This document shows positions 56,669-64,000 of a stretch of 64,000 nt of DNA, piece by piece. This DNA is from Porpolomopsis calyptriformis (lineage: Eukaryota; Basidiomycota; Agaricomycetes; Agaricales; Hygrophoraceae), in contig OX621172.1 of assembly GCA_951640195.1 (NCBI GenBank), positions 806,001 through 870,000 of the forward strand. Reading direction: 5' to 3'. The notes under the pieces were generated by a model. That model made no database searches. It had not been told where the DNA came from and was given only the letters and a program-made list of their open reading frames with translations. The position numbers and the translations under genes were made by a program. Each line of letters begins with the position of its first letter. The first letter of the stretch is position 1.

Positions 56669-58093
56669 TTGACATCAATGTCTCAACAAGAATACGAAGC
56701 TGATCAAAGCGTTCCCGCACCCGGACCCAGTAACATCCCCCCTACCATTCAAGAAGAAGAAGAAGACGTCGTCCCATTCAACATCGAACAAGAGCTCAAA
56801 GACCTAAGAGCACAAATTGATCAATTCCGTGGCTGGTACTACAACGAAGTCGACGTCAATGATGAGCTCCGAAAAGAATTAAAAGCTCTCAAAGAAAGCC
56901 GACGAGAAGACTCAGAACCAACCACCCCTCCCCCACGATGACAATCTGTACTTCGGGGACCTGGACTTTCCCCCTTGAATCCTTTCGTTTATCCTACAAG
57001 AAGAACCGAATCCGTCCAACCTCCATCCCAACCAACCTTTCCCACTCAACTACCCACCCAGACGACTGCTCCCCCCATACTTCCAGCCCCCACCAAAATT
57101 AAAATTGCCGATCCAACTGAATACGATGGAACTTCCGAGAAGCTCGAAGACTTCATTCACCAATGTCGACTCAACTTTGTGGTCAAGGACTACAACGACA
57201 AACAGAAAATCGTCTACATGCTCTCTTATCTCGGTAACAGCAATCCACGGGCTTGGGGACGACTGTTCACGGAAGGAGTTGATAGAACGAGGAATTTCGT
57301 ATGGGACTACGCAACATTTTTGGATGATTTCAGAGAAGCTTTCGGAAGGATTAACCCAGCGGCGAAGGCACGGATCGAGCTAGAAAAAGTGAAGATGACA
57401 GGAACGATAGAAGACTACAACCTCCGGTTCATGCAACACGCAGCAAGAACTGAGTACAACGAGACCGCTCTACTTCGGTTTTACAAAGCCGGACTTCCCC
57501 AGCCGATCCGAACACGGATCTACTCGATGGACAATATGCCATCGACCTTGCTGGACTGGACGACGAAAGCGGCCCAGTTCAAGGAACAGTACCAGGAACA
57601 ACGAGCTGAACAAGCGTTGTGGTTAAGTCGAGATCAAAAAGGAAAGAAGTCTGAAGCCAAATCGAATCCCCGAGGAAACCCTTCCCGCTCCACCACCACC
57701 ATCACTTCATCCCCGATCAAACAAGAATCAAGAGAAGCCTCTCTCAAGACAGCGAAATGAGACAACTCCTCAATCACTTGCTACAACTGTGGCAAAAAGG
57801 GACATTACACCAACGAATGTCGAAGCCCACGTGCTGAAGACGTTCCGGCACGTCAAGAATCCTCAACTTCTACTCGAGGAAAAGGAGGAAATCGTGGTCG
57901 AGGCAAAGGACGAAATGTCCAAATGATCAATCGGGTTGATACAGAAGAATCGGAAGTGCGGATAGAGGAAGTACCGGAGGATGACGAAAAAAGGACGGCA
58001 AAAAACAACCTGAAGGATATGGGAATCGCGAATTGGGACAAGGAGAGACGGGCTGCGCTAGCTCGAGCGTTAAAAGAGCAAAAGGATTTTTAA
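56669..58093 (+). pseudogene. gag of C (two TGA stops)
   Basis: Starts MTSMSQQEYEADQ. Acidic coiled coil (FNIEQELKDLRAQIDQFRGWYYNEVDVNDELRKELKALKES), TGA at 56939, Pro/Thr linker, then TKIKIADPTEYDGTSEKLEDFIHQCRLNF, YLGNSNPRAWGRLF, ARIELEKVKMTGTIEDYNLRFMQHA, LLRFYKAGLPQPIRTRIYSM. TGA at 57758 precedes the zinc knuckle CYNCGKKGHYTNEC and an RGRGKGR box. Ends at TAA 58091-58093 after GGATTTT. Confidence 0.85.
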
Positions 58094-61000
58094 TCCGGCC
58101 AAGTGCTAAATGCCCAAGCACTTTGGCTGTGTCCCACGTATGTGTACCACCATCTATGAAAAGTTTTCGTTTTCTTGGCACACTTGAACAGGGCAAAGGC
58201 ACTCTCGAATTCTATCTTTGGATCACGAGTGCCGACAATCTTCGACGAGTGGCTATTATAGCACTCATTGACTCTGGCGCCTCAGGGAATTTTATTGACG
58301 AAGCATTCGTTCGTCAAATGGAGATATCGACCTATCTGTTGGATGAGGTTGTACCGGTACGAAACGCTGATGGTTCCGAGAACCGAGGAGGTCCCATCAC
58401 GCACGACACAGACCTGTTTATCGAGGCACCAGATCTATCTTTTCGAGAACGAATCCGGTTGGAGGTCACCAACTTAGGAAGAAAGCAACAGGTCATCCTC
58501 GGCTTCCCATGGCTTTTGCAACACAACCCCACCATCAATTGGACAAAAGGCACCTTAACTTTTGCGTCTGGTGACACGCTGTTCAGTAGTATGCGAGTCG
58601 GAGTGTTGCCCCCACAGGAAGAACTCTACGTTTTTGATTCAAGTCTGAAACACGACTCCTTTATCCGTTTGGTCGGAGTTGACCACTCCCGACCAGTTTC
58701 CATCGAGGAGGACATCAAATCCTTCATTCCCAGTCGTTATCACAATTTCTGGCGTGTTTTTCATACCGCAGAATTCGACAAACTTCCTCCTCGACGTTCC
58801 TTTGATCATGCGATCAACCTCTACCCGAACACCAAATTTCAAGTTGGAAAACTCTATCCCCTTTCCCCCTATGAACAGGTGGAACTTAACAAGTTTATTG
58901 ACGAAAATCTCAGAACAGGTCGGATACGTCCATCGAAATCACCACAAGCTGCTCCTTTCTTCTTTGCGAAAAAGGCCGAAGAGATCAATGCTAAAGGTCT
59001 CAGTACTGGTCTACGTCCCATCCAGGACTATCGCTACATCAACTCGAAAACCATTCCTGATTGTTATCCCCTCCCCCTTCTATCGGAAATCCTGCAAGTA
59101 CCAAAGCTTGCTACTGCTTCGCTCTTCACTGTCATCGATATCCGATGGGGATTTAACAACATACGACTCAAGGAAGGCGACGAATGGAAGGCAGCCTTCA
59201 TCACCAATCGAGGACTCTTCAAACTGACCGTTATGTTCTTTGGACTATGAAACTCCCCAGCATCTTTTCAACGAATGATAGACGTTCTCTTTAAACCTGT
59301 TCTGGACTCTGGCTGTGTTCACATCTATATTGACGACATTCTCATTATGGGCGACACCCCCGAAGAAATCCGCCACTGGACCGACGAAACTCTCAAACTT
59401 ATGGAGAAGAATCAACTATCCGCCAAACCTGTCAAATGCCAAATGGAGAAGACCTCTGTTACATATCTTGGTACAATCATCAGTAAAGGTCAACTCGCCA
59501 TCAACCCAAAAAAGGTAGACGCCATTATCAATTGGCCGACACCCCAGAAACTGCGAGATCTCCAATCCTTCCTTGGCACCACCAACTTCTGGCGATGTTA
59601 TATCAAAAGTTTCTCCTCAGTCGTTTGTCCCCTCTGTGGCCTTTTACAGAAAGACCAACCTTGGGATTGGTCTCCTTTGTGTCAAAAAGCCTTTGAACAA
59701 CTCAAATATCTCGTCACTACAGCCCCTGTCCTTCTTACCCCATGGCCAGACCTTCCTTACCTCTTGGAAACCGATGCCTCTGATTTCGGTATTGGCGCGG
59801 TTTTATCTCAGAAACACGACAGTGGTTGGCACCCTGTTGGCTTTTTCTCAAAGTCCCTACTCCCTGCCGAGTACAACTATCCTACCCATGATCTGGAGAT
59901 GCTTGCGATCGTCAGTTCCCTCAAGTATTGGCGCTATCTTTTAGAAGGCGCGAGGGATACTGTATTGATAAAAACGGACAATTTAGCGCTCAAATATTTC
60001 ATGCAGAACAGATCCCTCTCCAGACGACAAGCACGTTGGATGGAATACTTAGGCAGATTCGACTTCAAGATCGAGTACTCTCCTGGAGTCAAGAACAAAG
60101 CCGATGGACTCTCCTGCCGACCCGATCACCGTTGTACAGAAAAGGAAGAACTAGAAGGCAAAGCCCTCCTCCCCCCCGAACGCTTCATCAATGCTATCAT
60201 TTCCATGTCCGAACCCTCATTCATGTCAAAACTTCGCTTCCCCGACTTCAATCAAATCCCAGAGGACATTCGCATCAAATTATCCGATTCCTCTTCTGGC
60301 TACTCCTTCACTGACGGAATTGTGAGAGATGCAGGAGATCGTATTGTCGTGCCAGTGGACGTATCGCTACGCACAGAGATAATTCGATTGACCCACTCCC
60401 TACCCCATGGAGGCCATCCTGGAATCGAGAAGACACGTGAGCTTGTGTTGCGGAACTACACCTGGAGTAGTGCTGCCCCTGAAATCCGTGTATTCGTATC
60501 ATCCTGTCTGACCTGCCAACAAGTCAAGCTCTATCCCTCTAAGCCTGCAGGTCTTCTGGAACCCATTCCCTCTTCGTCTCGACCTTGGGAAGAAATCACC
60601 GCCGATCTAATCGTGGAACTCCCCCAATCATCTGGCTACGATGCTGTCTTAGTCGTTGTCGATCGCTTTACCAAACGCGCTCACTTTATCCCGACGACAT
60701 CGAATATTTCTGCAGAAGGAGTCGCAAAACTCTTCAGGGACAACATATGGAAACACCACGGCTGGCCAAAGAAGATCATAACCGATCGAGGAACTCAGTT
60801 CGCTTCCAAATTCGCGAAAGCTCTCAATACTCATTTGGGAATCATCTCCGGTCTATCTACCGCTTATCATCCCCAAACTGATGGTCAAACGGAACGTACC
60901 AATCAAGAACTTGAACAATACCTTCGTTTATATACAAACTTTATGCAAGACGATTGGTCCAACTGGCTATCCCCAGCTGAATTCGCGTATAATAACCGAC

Positions 61001-61641
61001 AACACTCCTCAATGAAACACACTCCCTTTTACCTTGACACTGGCCAACATCCCTTCGTCCCATCTATCCCTGCGATCCCTACTTCCAATCCCGCAGCAGA
61101 TGCCTTTCACGATCATCTCATAGAAGCCCGTAAAGAAGCCACAAAAGCTCTAGAAACAACGGCCAAAACTATGAAACGCTTCGCAGATCGTAAACGGAAA
61201 GATACCCAACTCCAAATAGGTCAATTTGTTTATCTTGATACCCGTAACTTAAAAACAGGTCGTCCAACCCTCAAACTTGATGTCCGACGCACTGGACCAT
61301 TCAAAGTTCTAGAAAAAATCGGAAAAGTCTCTTATCGCCTGGCCCTTCCTTTATTATGGAAAATACACGACGTTTTCCACGTTTCACTCCTGAGACCCGC
61401 TAATATTAACTCCGATCTCCACCCAGAGGAAGTAGATGATAATCTCCATCCACCTCCGGATGTCATTCAAGAGAAAGAGGAATACGAGGTCGAACGAATT
61501 CTCCAACACCACGGGTCTACCCAACGTTGTACGTATTTGGTTAAATGGGTCGGCTATCCCATTGAAGAAGCAACTTGGGAGCCGAAGAAGAATCTCCTCC
61601 ATGCGAAAGAACGAATTCTAGAATACGAACACTCAATTTAA
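58085..61641 (+). pseudogene. pol of C (one TGA stop, RT YIDD intact)
   Basis: In the -1 frame of gag. Protease ALIDSGASGNFIDEAF; RT GLRPIQDYRYINSKTIPDCYPLPLL, FTVIDIRWGFNNIRLKEGDEWKAAF, FFGL-stop-NSPASFQRMID (TGA at 59248 for an expected CGA), HIYIDDILIMGD. RNase H LLETDASDFGIGAVLSQ; integrase zinc finger HSLPHGGHPGIEKTRELV/CLTCQQVK; VVVDRFTKRAHFIPTTSN, ITDRGTQFASKFAKAL, AYHPQTDGQTERTNQELE; chromodomain EEYEVERILQHHGSTQRCTYLVKWVGYPIEEATWE. Confidence 0.92.
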
Positions 61642-61771
61642 ACGGCGACCAAATCACTCTTTCACGGTATCAACTCCCCTCGTTTATGTTTTCACTTCAT
61701 CACCTTTCCAAACTCCGACATATCCTTATAATCTCTTCCATCTCCGTCTTTCACTAGAAATCGACATCACT

Positions 61772-62350
61772 ATGCCCGCAGAATGCTTACACCAAACCGC
61801 TCGCAAATCAACCGGTGGTCGTCCACCCCGCGCTCCTCATATGTCCACTGGAGGACAACCCCCTCGCCGCGCTCCCCCTCCGCTTGCTTCCACCTCCTCC
61901 GCCTACGGTGAAGCTGAGCTTGCCGGACAACTCTGGCAACACAACCGTCGCGCACACAATCGGGACCCTCCAATATGGCCAGAAGAGATCATCGCGCCAC
62001 CCATCCCACCCGAGCAAATCATTGAGTCACTACAAAAGGACGTCGAATACTATAAAAACGAAATCGCAAGATTGAATGAAGAATTGTACAACCAAGGAAT
62101 GAGTTTAGATGGAAAGAGAAGAGCAAGTGAGTATTGGCGAGAACAGGCCAAACACTGGGAGACGAAATACGAGGAAGTCGTAAAGGTACTTCCCCATCTT
62201 GATTCCCCGGTCCCTCCTGTTTTCCCAGCTCCACTCATCGGTCCCCCCGGTTCGTCGTCAAACCCCATCACCATCCCCGACGACGACGATACTTCCCCGG
62301 CCGACATTATTTCCCTGTCGACTACCATCTCCGACAAGGACTTAATCTAG
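61772..62350 (+). CDS. ORF3 of C, intact coiled-coil protein in the env position
   Basis: 192 residues, open from MPAECLHQTARK to TAG 62348-62350. N-terminal Pro/Arg-rich, Gly-rich region (TGGRPPRAPHMSTGGQPPRR), then EAELAGQLWQHNRRAHNRDPP, a strong coiled coil (EQIIESLQKDVEYYKNEIARLNEELYNQG and RASEYWREQAKHWETKYEEVVKV), and an acidic end (ITIPDDDDTSPADIISLS). No signal peptide, membrane helix or cysteine pairs. Plan and position match ORF3 of A and B (MPA start, basic Pro-rich head, coiled coil with Trp, acidic tail), although direct sequence similarity is weak. The only retrotransposon ORF in the window without a lesion. Confidence 0.8.
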   Translation: MPAECLHQTARKSTGGRPPRAPHMSTGGQPPRRAPPPLASTSSAYGEAELAGQLWQHNRRAHNRDPPIWPEEIIAPPIPPEQIIESLQKDVEYYKNEIARLNEELYNQGMSLDGKRRASEYWREQAKHWETKYEEVVKVLPHLDSPVPPVFPAPLIGPPGSSSNPITIPDDDDTSPADIISLSTTISDKDLI

Positions 62351-62430
62351 TCCTTCACCTCCTCCGCACCCTTCAACACTCTCGAAGCCGCCTCAAATTT
62401 CGGGACGAAATTCCTTTTAGTGTGGGTGTA

Positions 62431-62799
62431 TGTCACGGACACTTTTTTCTTTTTCCTTTTAGTCATACTTGATCAGTCTTCATTCCGTTTATCCTTCCGC
62501 TTTACCGTTTTATATATAGATTGATCACATGTACCTTCCTTCCGACTCTTTCACGAGTCACATTCCGTTTCCGCTATTGTTTTCGTGACTCTTCACTAGT
62601 CACATTCCAGATTCCGCTTTGTAATCGTACACACGACTGACTCATGGCGACTCAGGTAGTTAGTATATAAAGCCTGATCTTTAGTCAGTAGGTTAAGTTC
62701 GATTCCTAGTTAGCTCCCCCACTCTTTAGTCGAATTCCATTTCCCTCATCAGCCCCTCCAACGCGAGAAGTAAAACCCTTCGACTACCGAATCATAACA
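62431..62799 (+). repeat. 3' LTR of C
   Basis: 369 bp; three differences from the 5' LTR (ccA/Gttt, ccG/Agat, atcA/Gtac), all CpG-type transitions. Confidence 0.95.
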
Positions 62800-62804
62800 C
62801 TCGC

Positions 62805-63416
62805 GCACGCGCGGAAGACTTTTTCAAAGAATATCCTACTCAGACCCCTCCCCCTGAAGACCCCGCCGTCACTATCTCTCGCCTCACGGCCAGCTACAAC
62901 AGCGTCAGCAGTTGGAATCGCGAACTACGTCAAGAATGTGACGTCTTAAAAGCCGAACTCAAAGCGTCAGAAAAAAGTGCCTTATTTTGGAAGGATCGTT
63001 GGGACCGGAGTGAGTTGAAAGTTTGGGAGCTTCAACGGGAAAAGAAGCGAACATGGGTCAATTGCTATGACGTCACCACTCACGCTGTCATTGTTAAACT
63101 TGTCGAAGAAAGTCGCCGAGCTGAACGACTCTCCAGGGAGGATTTCCTCCGAGCTCAACGCGACCTCGCAACGACAGAGACTTTGATCGAATATGGGAGA
63201 ACAGTTGAGTACCCCATCAACGTTGATTTGGAATATCCGATCGACAACAACGACGACAACGACGACGTCGCAACTGTTCGAGCCCCTTCCCCCATCGAAG
63301 CGGCTCTGGAAGTCGAACCCATCGCTTCTCCCTCAGTGGCCGTCGAGGCCCCCGCCACCGAGGAAATCCAGACCCAGGCCTCAGAGGATGTAACGACCGA
63401 CACCACCCAAGTTTGA
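62805..63416 (+). pseudogene. ORF3 of A1, 3' part
   Basis: Continues the frame broken at 56133: ARAEDFFKEYPTQTPPPEDPAVTISRL, coiled coil SWNRELRQECDVLKAELKASEKSALFWKDRWDRSELKVWELQREKKR, WVNCYDVTTHAVIVKLVEESRRAERLSREDFLRAQRDL, TLIEYGRTVEYPINVDLEYPID and an acidic end to TGA 63414-63416. Together with the 5' part, 252 residues with one stop. Confidence 0.8.
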
Positions 63417-63433
63417 AATTCGGGACGAATTTC
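63415..63433 (+). promoter_or_regulatory. Conserved hairpin before the 3' LTR (A1 copy)
   Basis: GAAATTCG-GGA-CGAATTTC: perfect 8-bp stem, 3-nt loop, overlapping the ORF3 stop codon and 18 bp before the LTR. Counterparts: B 44182-44200 (loop GGT), A2 33586-33604 (minus strand), and C 62396-62412 (AATTTCG-GGA-CGAAATT, 7-bp stem). Confidence 0.7.
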
Positions 63434-63451
63434 CTTTAAAGCCGAGGTGTA

Positions 63452-63853
63452 TGTCACGGTTGGAATTTTCTTTTCTTCTCTTTATCTAATCACATGTAAA
63501 CCTATCTCTTATCTTGGGATTCCCCACACTTGTCGGTGGGATTCCCCATTGCCTTTCTCCGGGATTCCCCAGGGATTCCCCATTACTCTGTGGACACCTT
63601 TCATTTCCATCCTTGTTTCAACCCCTTTATGATTTGTCATCGATCATGATGACTCATTCTTATCTCTACCTCATGTTATGTTGCACTAACTCACACAGAT
63701 AAGTAGTCAGTATATAAAGGGTACTTCTGTACGTATCAGACCTTAAGTCTGATTCCTCATTAGACTACCCATAACAAGGACTTAGAACCATACCATATCT
63801 CTTGGGACAGAACACCCGAAGTAAAACGCGTTCTAAACAACCGGTTTATAACA
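63452..63853 (+). repeat. 3' LTR of A1
   Basis: 402 bp, TGTCACGGTTGG...TTTATAACA; four GGGATTCCCC words. Followed by the CCACC duplication. Confidence 0.95.
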
Positions 63854-63858
63854 CCACC

Positions 63859-64000
63859 ACCTCAATGACGCAATGCTGAGCCCAATGGCTCCAGAAGCGG
63901 CGATGACGATGACGATGACGAGGGACATCGTAGAGGTTCTGGAAGGATGGAGGGGCTCCGTCCTCAACCAACGATGGACTGGCCAACCAAGCAGTGGGTA
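63859..64000. other. Right-edge flank, possible minus-strand exon
   Basis: Non-repeat DNA after element A1. On the minus strand it reads MSLVIVIVIAASGAIGLSIASLRWW, a possible membrane segment, partly from a GACGAT triplet run. Too short to assign. Confidence 0.25.

Larger units (their letters stand above)
56134..62799 (+). mobile_element. Ty3/gypsy chromovirus C, full length, nested in A1 ORF3
   Basis: 6.67 kb, LTRs 56134-56502 and 62431-62799 (each 369 bp) and TSD CTCGC (56129-56133, 62800-62804). The LTRs differ at only three sites, all CpG against TpG or CpA, the youngest insertion here. gag, pol and ORF3 follow the same plan as A and B but are clearly different in sequence. Three nonsense codons, all TGA (56939, 57758, 59248). 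RT keeps YIDD, and ORF3 is open. Confidence 0.95.
50269..63853 (+). mobile_element. Ty3/gypsy chromovirus A1, split by element C
   Basis: Plus-strand element with LTRs 50269-50681 and 63452-63853 and TSD CCACC (50264-50268, 63854-63858). Order: LTR, primer site, gag 51124-52278, pol 52270-55820, ORF3 55987-56133 continuing 62805-63416, LTR. Element C is inserted in ORF3 with TSD CTCGC. The LTRs differ by nine substitutions, eight at CpG, and by one 11-bp GGGATTCCCCA unit (five copies against four). Multiple nonsense codons and a YIND RT motif make it inactive. Confidence 0.95.

Overview
This window is nuclear DNA of a filamentous fungus, most likely an agaricomycete (Basidiomycota). The genes are dense and broken by many short introns of about 50-60 bases. 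The proteins are typical Dikarya housekeeping genes (Rtt109, Tom22, Fcf2, Sas10/Utp3, mL58, a Zn2Cys6 regulator). The transposable elements are Ty3/gypsy chromoviruses of the fungal Tf1/sushi type.

Left half (1-31.5 kb) is a gene-rich block. In order: a partial gene with a TIR/receiver-like segment at the left edge; ALG7 (first step of N-glycosylation); a fusion of a SET domain with the tRNA adenosine deaminase subunit Tad3; malic enzyme; mitochondrial ribosomal protein mL58; an unrecognised Ser/Pro-rich coiled-coil protein; RTT109; cullin-1; COQ5; FCF2; an intron-bearing tRNA-Arg(ACG); UTP3/SAS10; a Zn2Cys6 transcription factor with a 6-nt microexon; TOM22; an NDUFA9-like complex I subunit; a NicO nickel/cobalt permease; an FAD oxidoreductase (COG2907 type); a small secreted protein with a Kex2-like site; and a DUF2462 protein. 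Many neighbours are divergent pairs with very short shared promoters. FCF2 and UTP3, both needed for 18S rRNA maturation, lie close together. Several others (TOM22, NDUFA9, COQ5, mL58, malic enzyme) serve mitochondria or central metabolism.

Right half (31.6-64 kb) is a nest of mobile DNA whose order of events can be read from target-site duplications (TSDs). A CACTA-like terminal-inverted-repeat element containing a palindrome of about 900 bp (31980-48062) was split by a minus-strand Ty3/gypsy element called A2 here (33180-47860, TSD CAAAC). A2 was then hit by a full-length element B (37772-44619, TSD CGAAT), a solo LTR of family A (TSD CTGAG), a solo LTR of a fourth family D (TSD GAGGT) and a 175-bp MITE (TSD CCGC). 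Separately, plus-strand element A1 (50269-63853, TSD CCACC) was split by element C (56134-62799, TSD CTCGC). About 2.2 kb at 48.1-50.3 kb remains unexplained.

Families A, B and C share an unusual design: (i) an 11-nt primer site after the 5' LTR that matches the predicted start of the element's own RNA and covaries between families (Tf1-like self-priming); (ii) gag and pol joined by a -1 frame change at a G_GGT_TTT-type site on the gag stop; (iii) a C-terminal chromodomain; (iv) an extra sense ORF (ORF3) in the env position, coding for a coiled-coil protein without membrane segments; and (v) a covarying hairpin between ORF3 and the 3' LTR. All copies carry stop codons, mostly CGA to TGA. By hand count, 19 of 21 substitutions between paired LTRs fall at CpG, which points to cytosine methylation. 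ORF3 and the RNA structures around it are the best candidates for something undescribed.
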